The position numbers and the translations under genes were made by a program. Shown here piece by piece: positions 20,339-30,612 of a DNA stretch of 43,764 bases. Below the pieces are notes generated by a model. It had not been told where the DNA came from. It saw only the letters and a list, made by a program, of their open reading frames with translations, and did not search any database. The stretch comes from Fragilaria crotonensis. Taxonomy: Eukaryota; Bacillariophyta; Fragilariophyceae; Fragilariales; Fragilariaceae. Every line of letters begins with the position of its first letter. Position 1 is the first letter of the stretch. The stretch covers positions 1 through 43,764 of the forward strand of contig JAKSYS010000528.1 of NCBI GenBank assembly GCA_022925895.1, given 5' to 3'.

Positions 20339-21630
20339 GGTTGACGAATGTTACAAGTCTTTGCGATCTCTTCTGTTGGTTTTTTTACTCTGTGTTGCTT
20401 TTTGTTGCAGAAATTTTGTGATCGCAAGATTGAGGCAGTATGGATGATGCGTGATGCCGTTTTCAGCGAAAACGAGTATGACTTGGTCAGGACTTCTCTT
20501 CGCGTATCAGTTCTGTTGCATTCGGTTCTCTTGACACGATGCGAAGCTTCGATGAAAGTGCATACGACTTCAACCCGTAAGTACAGTATGTCGAGCCACG
20601 TCTGAAACTGGTACGAAGATGTCACGCGTCAAATCTACCACCAGTCACTCAACCTTGCATGCTGCCGGCAAATCAACGGGACTGGGTTCGCCTCGAATCT
20701 CGACACTCGCCGACACACTCGAAAAGCACCTGCGCAATCCGAATCTTCGTGTTCATGTTTCATGTCGCTCCTCTGTGCAGTGTTATGCGTTTTGAATGTC
20801 GACTGTAGACTGTACTTCAGTACAACACTGTAGTACTACGAATGGTTCAGTGATTCCACGAGGTATGGAATACGTTGCACGGAGGGCGGAGTACTACTTA
20901 CGAGATAGAGTACTCGGAGTAGGAAACAATCCCATCATGTTAACACTCGTATGCATAGTCTAGCATGTCTCACTTATATCACAGTCGAATACCATGACAC
21001 AAAGGCTTGTCCCCTTGAATGTTCATTTTCTCTAAAGATATTATTACACAATGAAAAATGTGGCATCTATCTCGCGACCGAAGACCCAGACCGATGCCCC
21101 ATGGTTAGCGAGATTTCATGGCAAAAACTTTGGCATGGGTTGGGTTAAAATTTCTCTTGCATTGCGCATGGCACAACTTGCTCTTTGTACTTGATATCAT
21201 TGAGTTCATTCCCGGCGGTACAATTATGCATGTTCATAAGGGCAGGTAGCGGCGGTGGCCGAAACGTGGCAATAGGATTTGTTAAGCTCTGGCTCTCACC
21301 GCATACGTGCGACGAGCACTACCGGTAGTGATAATTCAATTCGATACCCAAGCCCTGCTTGCATGTAGGGGAGACTCACTTTCTTATATTGAACGTTCAT
21401 TTGTGAAACCTACTCCTTGGAACTCCGAGTTCCGAGTTGGCCCGTGGTGCATGTTCATGTACTCGGAGTATACCCTGTATACCCTATGCATAAAGAGCGC
21501 GATCCTCACTAGAGTTGTCTAGAGCGGGTATCAGTCCACAGGATTAAGGGGTTCAAAGGTCACCGTTCATTGGAAGTCGTCAAACAAATCACTAAAGTAT
21601 GTAGCTACCGCCTAACCAATTCGTTCCTTC
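20339..21630. other. Intergenic, no gene called
   Basis: About 1.3 kb upstream of the SYLF gene and downstream of the NDPK-like gene. A plus-strand frame at 20348-20605 starts ten bases from the SYLF start and has no domain, so I do not call it. GTACT/ACTCGGAGTA palindromic words cluster at 20810-20930 and 21450-21480. Confidence 0.45.
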
Positions 21631-22749
21631 TTATTTGATCTTGTCCACCTTGGCCAAGATCGTGTCAGCATCCAAATCTTCCAAGGTATCGAAGACGGAC
21701 ATCGTCTTCCCAGGAGCAGTCTCGCCTTCAACTTGCACCTGCGCATCCTCAGCCCACTTGGCAATCGTTTCCTTTGGCACCTTGGTCAAGAGTGCTTTTC
21801 CATAAGGATCCTGTTCCACAGGCACACCAAGCCAATTCATGCGTTCGGCCAAGGCTTCAAAAGGCGATGCTGACGCATGGACACCATTATCACCAGTGTT
21901 GGGTTTGGTAGACAATCCCAACTCCTTGTAGTGGTCCAAAATTTCACGTCGAATCGAAGATTTGGGCGCGGTGGCGGGATCGGTCGCTCCCAAAACCTTG
22001 CCACGAAAGTCGGCCCAGGACAGAGAGTCAGCCGGCCAAGAGACTGTGTACCATTGAATCTTTTCACCAGGATTGGTGTAGGCGGCTCGCATTTCCATGT
22101 AGAAGCCGTTCATGACGTAAATATCGCCAACCTTACCACAGTAGAAGCCTCCACCAAACTTGATGAGGTCCTTCTTCTTATCCAATTTCGACCACAAGTC
22201 GTTCATACCAGCAGCATCCGTTTTGAGCTTTGCTGCGGCGTCCTTGGCATTGTAAACCTTACCGGCCTTGATGGCATCGTCCCAAGATTCGCCGAACAAT
22301 TCCTTGAAACCTGCCTTTCCCTTATCTGGGACATTCAAATCCTTGGGCTGCAACTTGACTGCCTTGCTCGCAATGGCACCATAATGAGTATCGATATGCA
22401 TCTTCTCATCGATAACTTCCGCCTTCATTTCGCCCTTACTCGTGATGCGGATTCCATGCGATCGGAACGAGTCTTCGACGAGCGATTCAACCTTTCCTGG
22501 TGTTCCCTTGCAAGCATGTGGCTTGACAAAGACAAAGGCAGAATTGGTCTTGCCAGCAAGTTGAACTTGCAAATCCTTGTTTTGCTTTTCCAACTCGTCG
22601 ACCTTTTGCAAACTATATCCCGCCACTGCAAATGCTGCCAAACCAACGACAACACCAAAGGTTCCACCACCACCACCACCTCCTCCGGAAGAAGAAGAGA
22701 AATGACGACTGGCGACGCGAGTCGAAGAACGGAAGGAATTGCTCCACAT
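21631..22749 (-). CDS. Large NDPK-like protein, probably mitochondrial
   Basis: 372 aa from the ATG at 22749; the frame extends upstream only from TTG. The N-terminus (MWSNSFRSSTRVASRHFSS) is rich in Arg and Ser and lacks acids, as in a mitochondrial presequence. A Gly run, a membrane segment (about 31-45) and a short coiled coil (46-65) follow. The rest is a nucleoside diphosphate kinase fold split by an insertion. The first half has FVFVKPH (72-78) and the helix-strand unit with HYGAIASKAV. The second half has VLGATDP (about 252-258), SIRREIL and NGVHASAS, whose His (about 291) matches the phosphorylated active-site His of NDPKs (N-x-x-H-[GA]-S). About 110 residues separate the halves, so the protein is roughly twice the usual NDPK length. 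A kinase role in nucleotide balance is likely, but activity is not proven. A fragment of this gene recurs at about 28665-28720. Confidence 0.85.
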   Translation of the reverse strand: MWSNSFRSSTRVASRHFSSSSGGGGGGGGTFGVVVGLAAFAVAGYSLQKVDELEKQNKDLQVQLAGKTNSAFVFVKPHACKGTPGKVESLVEDSFRSHGIRITSKGEMKAEVIDEKMHIDTHYGAIASKAVKLQPKDLNVPDKGKAGFKELFGESWDDAIKAGKVYNAKDAAAKLKTDAAGMNDLWSKLDKKKDLIKFGGGFYCGKVGDIYVMNGFYMEMRAAYTNPGEKIQWYTVSWPADSLSWADFRGKVLGATDPATAPKSSIRREILDHYKELGLSTKPNTGDNGVHASASPFEALAERMNWLGVPVEQDPYGKALLTKVPKETIAKWAEDAQVQVEGETAPGKTMSVFDTLEDLDADTILAKVDKIK

Positions 22750-23578
22750 GGTCAAGGTGTTTTTGGCTGTGTTGTGTACCGGAGCCAATGCCTTTTCCAG
22801 GGCGTGCTGTAGGATACTGTACGTGTAGCGCTCCTAGGAGGCCCCTCTACTACGGTAGTGAAGCTTACAACGTGTTCGTGCAGCGCTTAAGATTCTACGG
22901 CAGACGAGGACTGAGTTCCAATCCGAATCTTTGGTATTTGTGAACCCGTCCGTCCGACGTCGCCAGTCCGACTCCACCCGTATCCCGTATCCCGCCACCC
23001 GCCACACGCCTCCAGATTTGGAACTGCTGCACCATTGGGGTATCATACTACGGTCTATAGTACAAGTACTCCAGTATGACATACAAGGTACTTTGAGAGA
23101 GTCTCTGAGTACAAGTACTCCAGTGCTCCACGCCTTTCGTTTGCAAAATACCATAGACCATAGCGACACTGCTGCTTTGCGGGACGTTTCGTTCGCTGCA
23201 AGCACCAGACTGATACTAGTAGTATTCCAGTATGACAAACACATCAGCGATTAAATCCATCCAATAAGTCAGCATGTGGCTCTCGCGCCAAACCATCAGA
23301 AATTTCCTATGCATATACTGTCGTATCTTTCGTACTTGAACTCTACTCCGATTATGCATCATGTTGTCAACGCCATTCCCATGATGACATGCAGTAGAAG
23401 TACTATGATACCAATTTCAATCCCACTCACCATACGTTCAAAACGAAAACAGTTTTCGGAACAAAAGCACTCCGTTTTGTCCATCTTTACTCTTGATACT
23501 TAACTCCAGTGTATATAAAGTCCATTCCATCTCATAATAACTTTACCACTTGGCAGTCGGAACACTCGCTACATCACC
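22750..23578. promoter_or_regulatory. Shared upstream region of divergent NDPK-like and A1 genes
   Basis: The NDPK-like gene (minus) and gene A1 (plus) point away from each other across about 830 bp. Several GTACTCCAGTA palindromic words lie at about 23040-23120. The A1-proximal half (about 23225-23310) recurs upstream of A2 at about 28918-29005, and the NDPK-proximal segment (about 22906-22970) recurs at about 28735-28790. The shared blocks show that this control region was duplicated with the genes. Promoter function is inferred from position only. Confidence 0.5.
23512..23520 (+). promoter_or_regulatory. TATA box of gene A1
   Basis: TATATAAAG lies 59 bases before the A1 start codon, a plausible distance for a short 5' leader. 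The corresponding site upstream of A2 is weaker (CATAAATTTAT, about 29179-29189). Confidence 0.5.
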
Positions 23579-24197
23579 ATGAAATCCACTGCTTTACAGT
23601 CAATCAGCGACGATAACGTTGCAAGATCTCAGAGCAGCTCTACGGCATCGGTTTCGTCTTTGTCCGACACCGTCAAGGCCACCAATCGGACCACCAAGTC
23701 GTCATTCCAGGCATCCGATGAGCCTTTGCCTTCTGCCCTTTCCGGTACGTACAGTGTGGTGCTACTCTGTCGTCCTTTGGGCAACCACCACTCACCTATT
23801 TCGCAATTCATCTCATTTCACAGATATCAATCATGGTGCCTTCCATGCTGTCTGGAATGGCATAACTGATTCTCAAAAGATGATGTTGGCTGGCCTTCTT
23901 GAGTCCCTCCTGGAAATGCCACAAGCTGATCCACTCGTAAGGACCAAAATGCTGTTGGGATTTCACTACAACCTTACCTATCATGATAACTCCCCAGAGC
24001 ACGCCTCGAAGGTGTCGGACTTGCTCACTATCTTGACTGATCTACCTTTGGACGCTGTGCGAGCAATGCTTTTGTTGACCCGAGACATTTTTGTCAGGGG
24101 TGGACCTGATTCTGTATCATTAATGTCGTTTTCACTTAACAGTGGCCATACGGATAAAAGTCCTAATGACGTTGCCGGCTTTCCCTTCAAGGACTAG
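23579..24197 (+). CDS. Gene A1: Ser-rich N-terminus plus helical domain, unknown family
   Basis: Exon 1 is 23579-23744, the intron is 23745-23823 (79 bp, GTACGT to TTCACAG), and exon 2 is 23824-24197. Splicing joins a split Asp codon (G/AT) and gives about 179 aa. The first 55 residues are rich in Ser and Thr, with STASVSS and TVKATNR shared by all four paralogues. The remainder is helical, starting FHAVWNGITDSQ, with a conserved HASKVSDLL..LTDLPLDAVRAML core. There is no signal peptide or membrane segment, so it is probably cytosolic or nuclear. I do not recognise the family. A2 is about 90% identical. Relative to A2, B1 and B2, A1 lacks the first intron and reads through SSFQASDEPLP instead. 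The gene has an upstream TATA box and a conserved 3' flank. Confidence 0.75.
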
Positions 24198-24540
24198 TGC
24201 ATGGTGAAATGTGCTCGAGCACTTACCTTCAAATAACATATTGACTATAAGGCCTGTCGAAATGTATTAGTGCTAGTGCAATTCCTATGACCATAAGAGG
24301 TGAGGACCAGTATGCTGGTTAATAATCTGGAAGAGAGCATGGCGTTGTGGACTTTCCCTTCATCCACTAGTGCATGGCGACTGTGCTCGGGCACTAACCT
24401 TCAAATAACATAGAGACTATAAGGCCTGTCGAAATGTATCAGTGCCGCGTGACGATAACAACACACCATGATAAACTATTCTTCTCCAGACTGCATTAAC
24501 AATTTACAATATCGCAATGGCAGTGAACCAAAGTGCCGGG
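24175..24540. repeat. Tandem duplicate of the A-gene 3' end
   Basis: The end of A1 and its 3' flank (about 24175-24290) recur at about 24345-24455, with the same order of TTTCCCTTCA..ACTAGTGCATGG, CTTCAAATAACATA and GACTATAAGGCCTGTCGAAATGTAT. The second copy continues with sequence (to about 24540) that matches the flank of A2 at about 30065-30163. The flank is therefore present three times in the window. Confidence 0.8.
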
Positions 24541-26182
24541 AAGGATTCTTTCCATTTAGCCATTCTTGCCTCGGTCGATGATGTCGTCTTTATCACCCAG
24601 CACTTCATTATGATATCAACATGACATGATCCTCTCGTCTACGTCACATTCAGTAATAAGATTGTAAAACGTGCACTGCCTTGATGGATCAGTCAGGAGG
24701 ACTGGTGTGACAATAACGGTATCGTCATGTAACACGCCGTGAACGACAGTGGCACGAGCCGTCGCAGTCAACGGAACGACGTGCGCCCATGCTACATCAG
24801 CGTGGGTCTCGCCATCATCACCAACACCGCTATCAGCTGCGCCGCCGGATGGTCTGGAGGGAGGACTTCAATCCAAATCATAACCACCCAGTTGCACATT
24901 GTTGAACACATTAACACTGATTTGGGAGAGGCACCTTTCCTCGCCAACTCCCAAAATCAGTAACCCGCTAGTGTTGTCGCCTTCCAAACCGCTGCGGAAG
25001 ACATGTGCATTATTTCAACAACGGTGTAGATTTCAGGCTCCGCAACGAATCTGCACTCCCCGATGCAGTTTGCCGTCGACGTGGCAGCTGTCGCCTCGAA
25101 GCACCGTCAATGCGTTACACTTCAATCGAAACACAAGCAAACCACAAGTACGTGGCCAACAATGGCCATACCTTGTCCAAGTTGTTGCGTTCGAAAGCTT
25201 CTTGTCATGTCCTGCACGGCAGGCCCAGTGTGACGCTGATAATTGTTGACCTACCTGTCCGAATCGATGGCTTCGCCTGGGTTGATAGAGTCGGAGCAGC
25301 TCACGTTGTGCGAGTCTGTAGAAGGGGCGTCTCATTGACATCGTAGTTGCCTGCCTCCTCGACCTCGGATATACTTGAAGTAAACGTTCGAGTCGATGAA
25401 TTTGCTCTTTGTCGAACAGTTGTAAGCCACAGAAAATCGATCTTTAACATCTGAACATCTAGCAACACGTTGACCTTGTGGCATTTCACAATAATCATGC
25501 ATTCGAGTGCATATTCTTCCACCAAGACAAATGAATCAGGCTCCACATCGGAGAATAAGGTTGACCCATTCTATCGGATGTGGAAGTAGCAACGACATCA
25601 GTAGCATTTGATTTCTCAAGCCAGACCTGGACACCCGCAAGAGAGGAAAAGCTTAGTGGTAAAAGAAGTATGATTGCTGTCACTGTCAACACTTGCAATT
25701 GCCAGGCAGTTCCCTCTTCTGTGAGAGTCGATTGGACTTCAAATGAAGTTTACAGGAGTTTTGCCGCAACTCATCGCAGTCGCGAACTCGTTTCATTAAG
25801 CACAAAGGGTTAAATTGGTTGAGAAGTCGTCTCGAAACCTGTTTCTCCGACGAGCAGCATCATAAGATTTATATTGGCAGCGCATGGCGTTGAAGGTTTG
25901 GGCAGTTCCAAGCTGGCTTCTCGGCAAACTTGGAACTCCTATCGTAGCAGCCTATTCTACCCTCCCGTTACAGCCCTATCGTCGAAAGACGACCCTAATA
26001 GCCACATGACACCTCTACCGTTCAAAACGTGGCACGATTCGATTCAAACCGCTACGGTTTTGCAATGGAACACAACGTTTGGTCATACTTTACTGTTCCA
26101 CTTGACTCAACGTCAAACACATCCAATAATCCATCACATAAACGTCACCTGACCGAAGGCGGAAACCCTAACTTCCATCGCC
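24541..26182. other. Intergenic, no gene called
   Basis: Between A1 and B1. Frames at 24739-24963 and 25005-25346 (plus) and 25033-25698 (minus) overlap, shift often and show no recognisable domain, so they may be remains of an old gene or element. From about 25830 the sequence is the B1 upstream region, which matches about 31480-31640 upstream of B2 (shared core ACGATTCGATTCAAA). Confidence 0.4.
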
Positions 26183-27405
26183 ATGAAGTCCACCGCTCGT
26201 CAGTCGATTCACGATGGTGATGCTTTTGAATCTCAGGCAGCCTCAACGGCATCCGTTTCATCTCGTGCCAACACCGTCAAGGCCACCAATCGGAATGTAA
26301 GGTATTTAGCTCCATTGATCATCATGGAACGAACTGATTGCGATGCATATGAATGGCGTTACGCCGCCAGGTTCGAAAAAATCGTTTGGAATTTGAAACC
26401 TTGGACATGTCACACATCTGGTTCATCACATAGATCCCATCTCACGTTTTGTTCTCCTAATCATCAACATCAAACATCTTATTGCTGTGATCCTCGACAT
26501 TCAAGATGTCTGAAATCCAACCATCCTCCTCCAACGACTCTTCCCCTGATGCTTTATCTGGTACGTGGACCGGTATCACATACAGAGTACTCCTGTGCTT
26601 TATGCATGTGAGATGACGTATTGTGTTCGAATGTCAATTGTGCTGAGGAGTGCTGTGATGAGGGATGAGGGATGAGTGATAGGAGAGTTAATGCTGCGTC
26701 TCGGCAGGCGAGGAAGAAACTGTAGTAGGCGAAGATGCACCCAAATTCGTTCAGATATGTACTGGGATTAAGTACTCGTACTGGCATTGTTCATGATTCA
26801 TGGTGGCAGACACAGTTTCATTCTTGTGTTGTACTCCGTATGATACCGGTTGTGGCGTTCGATTCAGTTCGTATCTCATACGCTCCAATATATGCTACAT
26901 TACATAGAGATCCTCACATAATCAGCTGCAAAATCTTGCTGATTGCGAAATGAGACACATGACGTATGCTTATGCGACATTCGACCTGCGACGTGCAACA
27001 ATTGACTCACCTCATTTGTATCCTCCTGTATTCATGCGCTAATTTTGCAGAACATCAGAGGGATGTCTTCCTTGCGTTGTGGAGAGGCTTGAACAAAGGC
27101 CAGAGGGCGGTTTTGATTCCTCACCTTAGAGCCTTGTCGTTAAGGCAGGATTAGGAGTGAATCCATTTGCCATGATCGCCATGATGTCCGATGAAATGCA
27201 GGACTATTTTCGCCATAATGAGGGAACCGATTCCGCTGAGCATGCCTCGAATGTGCCGGAATTCTTCATCGAATTGAGTGACCTTTCTGTGGAGGCCGTC
27301 ATAGAAACACTTGCGTTGATTGGTGTTCGTCCACCACAGTACATGGATGAAAAGGACATCTGGATTTCATCCACACCAGAATCCTCGACTGGTGACACAG
27401 CTTGA
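26183..27405 (+). pseudogene. Gene B1: paralogue of B2 with a frameshift in exon 3
   Basis: Exon 1 (26183-26296) encodes the Ser-rich N-terminus, 38 codons from MKSTARQS to TNRN. Exon 2 (26506-26560) is 55 bp, preceded by TTCAAG. Exon 3 starts at 27051 after TTTTGCAG. Intron 2 is 490 bp and contains no insertion, unlike the B2 intron. The frame is correct until about 27128, where one base is missing compared with B2 (CCTTAGAG instead of CCTTCAGAG). The original frame then stops at 27154 after about 90 residues. The remainder of the domain is still readable in the next frame to 27405 (MSDEMQDYFRH, HASNV, LSDLSVEAV). I see no other lesion, so inactivation looks recent. A sequencing error at that base would restore a gene. 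Confidence 0.7.
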
Positions 27406-27653
27406 AGTCATGTTGATTTGCCGGCAAGCCAAAGGAAGAATAGAGACAGAGCACATCGCGAATGAGGCACATCATGCTTTACCATCAGGAACGGTCAGTA
27501 GACCTTCACAAATTTATACTACAGTACACATGCAGTGATACTAGAACCTGATGGAAGCATACGAAACTTATCTACCAGTTTTAAAGGCCTGCCGACATCG
27601 AAAAGGCGCACATGGAGTAGTTGTCCTGCGATCAGTTGAAATGGCATGGGAGG
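27406..27653. other. B1 3' flank, related to the B2 3' flank
   Basis: Bases about 27550-27650 match about 36860-36965 downstream of B2 (CCTGA-G-TAGCAT-C-AAACTT, ACATCG-AAAGG, TAGTTGTCCTGC-ATCAGTTG-AATGGC). The flank was therefore duplicated together with the gene. On the minus strand it is a decayed version of the frame at 36825-37055. Confidence 0.6.
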
Positions 27654-28560
27654 ACTGCACCAACTCGCGACTGTTATCATTTCTGACGTTCACACCCACC
27701 CTTTCGTGTTTTCATAATTCGCCGACAATTTCCACGTGATCCTCCTCACTCGCCGATCGGAGCGGAACCCAACCATCATCATCTTTGGCATTCACAACAA
27801 CCACTGTGCGCTTCAATAACTCCCGAACAATTTGCAAATGGCTGTCATCACTCGCACATATGAGGGCTGCGCGACCGACGGTATTAGTGGCATTCAATGC
27901 AACGGTCGGGTGGTGCTATAAGTCGGGAACAACTTTCAGATGGCCGTCATCAATGGCACACATAGGGCAGTATTCGCGTTTACATCTTCGGCATTCATAT
28001 CCACGATGTCATGTTTCAACAATCAGCGAACAAGTCTCAAATGACCGTATCCAATCGCCAGGATCAAGGCTGTGATTTCCATCGTCGCTCTCGGCATTCA
28101 CGACAACCTTAGCTAGTGTGCATCAATTACTCAGAAACAACAACCAAATGACCCCCCCCCCCCCCCCCCCCCCAGGCACTGGCAATGACGAGAGATGCGC
28201 GACCATCGTCATGCGCGGAATTCAGGTCCATCACATTGTGCTTCAACAACTCGCGAGAGACTTGAAAGTATCCCCTTCTCATTCGCCCAACAGAGGGCGG
28301 TACAACCATCATCATCGTTGGCATTCGCATCCACAGTCGTATGCTTCAATAAATTGCGCACAAATCGCAGGTGACCATTTTCACTCGCCAGCATGAGCGC
28401 GCGTCTGCCATGGCTTGTCTTGTCATTCACATGCACTAGCCAAGACGACGAGGGAGTGCTTCGACAACTCGCGTACCAGAATGACACGACCCTGACAACC
28501 ACCTCAGCATTCCCCTCATCACTCGCAATCATGCGCTAGGTTTAGCATTCAATTCCACCG
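27654..28560 (-). pseudogene. Ankyrin-repeat pseudogene 1
   Basis: On the minus strand, fragments in all three frames spell ankyrin-type units. Examples are TVGRAALICASDDSHLQIV, RELLKRT and GRRALMLASENGHLRFV, with the signature G-x-A-L-x-x-A-x-x-x-G-H-x-x-[IV]-x-x-L-L-K. Frame changes and stops occur every 60-100 codons, no start codon or promoter is evident, and a 22-base C run interrupts it. A homologous remnant lies at 30613-31480. The ancestral gene probably had at least six repeats mediating protein binding. Confidence 0.75.
28152..28173. repeat. 22-base homopolymer C tract
   Basis: An uninterrupted run of C (G on the minus strand, coding Gly in the ankyrin pseudogene frame). The exact length may be unreliable in assembly. 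Confidence 0.9.
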
Positions 28561-28664
28561 GTCAATTCCTCTTGCCAGGATCAAGGGCATCGGAACATGG
28601 TCATTCTTTGCATTCACATCCAACTGCTGGCTATTCTGAGAATCTGGCGTGACAGCTCATTCGT
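28561..28664. other. Spacer after ankyrin pseudogene 1
   Basis: Short spacer with a further faint ankyrin-like remnant (CCAGGATCAAGGGCATCG resembles blocks inside the pseudogene). Confidence 0.4.
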
Positions 28665-28790
28665 GAAAGAGATGCCGACGCATGGACACCATTGTCACGG
28701 TGTTGAGTTTGGAAGACAAAAACGCACGCGAGAGACCAGTCTGAATCTTTGGTTTGTGAACCCGTCCGTACGACGTCTGTACATCCTGGT
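28665..28790 (-). pseudogene. Fragment of the NDPK-like gene and its upstream region
   Basis: Bases about 28675-28718 match the NDPK-like gene at 21868-21912: GACGCATGGACACCATT-TCAC and GTGTTG-GTTTGG-AGACA, the segment around the active-site His. Directly after, about 28735-28790 matches the region upstream of that gene at 22906-22970 (GAATCTTTGGT-TTTGTGAACCCGTCCGT). About 990 bp of gene between them is missing. Order and strand are preserved, so this is the decayed NDPK copy that accompanied A2 when the block was duplicated. Confidence 0.75.
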
Positions 28791-29227
28791 ACCTACACCG
28801 TTGTACGGCATATTTGAGGGTGAACTAATTTATTTGATGTACTGAGCCTACGTCTTTCCACGATGTGCAGGCTCAGGATGAAACAAGCCGTACGCCCTAT
28901 CGGAGTTTTAAGTCATCGCCTCCAGTATGACAAACTAACACCAATAAAATCCATGCTGAATATGTCAAGATGTGACTCTCGAAGAACCATCCGGAATTTC
29001 CTGTATGTAAACTACCCTACACGGAGTATCACCATCATCATCAAAATCATCATCATCGTACCATGGCAATTCTCACCTGACACCAATTTCGATACCTTAT
29101 TTTCCGTTCGGAACGGAACAGTTTCGGAACGAATCACACTCCGTTTTGTCCGTCAAGAGCAAAAACATCCAGTCCATCGCATAAATTTATCAGTTGGCAG
29201 TCGGAACAGAACACTCGATCCATCACC
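28791..29227. promoter_or_regulatory. Upstream region of gene A2
   Basis: Matches the upstream region of A1 in pieces (for example about 28918-29005 against 23225-23310, and the shared GGCAGTCGGAACA..ACTCG just before the ATG). A short ATC/CAT-rich simple repeat lies at about 29030-29056. Promoter role inferred from position and duplication. Confidence 0.45.
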
Positions 29228-29988
29228 ATGAAACCCACTGCTTTACAGTCAATGAGCGATGATAATGTTGCACGACCTCAGAGGAGCTCTACGGCATCGG
29301 TTTCGTCTTCGTCCGACACCGTCAAGGCCACGAATCGGACCACCAAGTCGTCGATGAATGTAAGATATTTATTCCATGCAAGGAAAGGTTGCATGCATCG
29401 ATACATGTGCATGATTCGTTAGTTTTCAAGAGTTTTTCAAATCTCACCACTCTACTCATGGCCATGAATTGCATATCGCATCAACAATATCTTGAAAATG
29501 GCATCCGACCAGCCTTTGCCTCCTGTCCTTTCCGGTAAGTACAGTGTGGTGCTATTCTGTCGTCCTTTTGGGCAACCACCGCTCAGCTATTTGGCAATTC
29601 ATTTCATTTCACAGATATCAATCGTGATGCCTTCCATGCTGTCTGGAATGGCATAACTCGTTCTCAAAAGACGATGTTGGTTGGCCATCTTCAGTCCCTC
29701 TTGGAAAAGCCACACGCTGATCCGTTCGGAAGGACCAACATGCTGTTGGGATTTCTCTACAACCTTACCCATCATGATAACTCCCAAGAGCACACTTCGA
29801 ATGTGTCGGACTTGCTCACTATCTTGACTGATCTACCCTTGGACGCTGTGCGAGCAATGCTTTTGTTGACCCGAGACATTGTTGTCAGGGGCGGACCTGA
29901 TTCTGTTTCAACATTGTCGTCTTCACTTAACAGTGGTCATACGGATGAAAGTCCTAATGACGTTGCCGGCATTCTCTTCATGGCCTAG
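29228..29988 (+). CDS. Gene A2: paralogue of A1 with an extra intron
   Basis: Exon 1 is 29228-29359 (44 codons), intron 1 is 29360-29512, exon 2 is 29513-29534 (22 bp), intron 2 is 29535-29614 (80 bp), and exon 3 is 29615-29988 (374 bp, exactly the length of A1 exon 2). The product is about 175 aa. The acceptor of intron 1 is uncertain. At the position equivalent to TTCAAG in B1 and B2 this gene has TTGAAA, without AG. The next AG (GACCAG, ending 29512) keeps the frame and joins SSMN to PLPPVLSD, which aligns with A1. The domain core is shared with A1 (INRDAFHAVWNGIT, HTSNVSDLL, LPLDAVRAMLLLTRD). No stop interrupts the frame. Cytosolic or nuclear; function unknown. Confidence 0.7.
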
Positions 29989-30612
29989 TGCATGGTGAAT
30001 GTGCTCGAGCACTTACCTTCAAATAACATATTGACTATAAGGCCTGTCGAAATGTATTAGTGCTAGTGCCGAGTGAACTATTACAACACACGATATATTC
30101 TCCTCCAGAATGCATTAATAATTTGCAATACAGCAATCATGGCACTGAACCAAAGCGCCAAAGGCCATCGACGAGATCATGAATTCAGTTGGCATTGTTA
30201 CGATCTGAGGCTTGTGTTGATGTGTAAGGCAGTAAGGCAAACAAATTAGTGATCGTAGCGTCTCGTGTTGAAGCGAGCGAAGTGGTTTCAACAACCGATC
30301 CCTTTGACCAAAACAGGCGACCGGTATATTGGGCAATAATCTGGAGGAATGCAATTTTCTGCACAATGACATGGTTCAGCGACAGCGAATAAAGAGTAAA
30401 CAAAACTGTATTAACAACGAGCGCTGTTGAAATCGAGAGGGGAAACGTTCTAGCCTCGTATTCTTCAATCCTGGCAAGTTTCGCTATCTAACCCGAGACT
30501 TATTCAGAGGTAGTTTTCAGGGAATGGCTGTTGATCGATCGATTCCAGTCTTGAGTTCTCGACTTCCTAAAAATCTGGAGTGACCGTAGTTAGATATTTT
30601 GCATCATGGATC
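29989..30612. other. A2 3' flank plus decayed minus-strand frame
   Basis: The first 170 bp are the shared 3' flank of the A genes. Bases about 30390-30590 are a decayed relative of about 37200-37400 (GAGTAAA, ATCGAGAG-GGAAAC, TTCTTCAATCCTGGC, GGGAATGG), which on the minus strand carries a short open frame. No intact gene. Confidence 0.55.

Noticed and set aside
20348-20605. Plus-strand frame divergent from the SYLF gene
   Set aside because: It begins only ten bases from the SYLF start codon and has no recognisable feature, so it is more likely promoter or leader DNA.
21877-22812. 311-codon plus-strand open frame
   Set aside because: Antisense of the NDPK-like gene, whose motifs are clear on the other strand. 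It extends past the gene only by chance.
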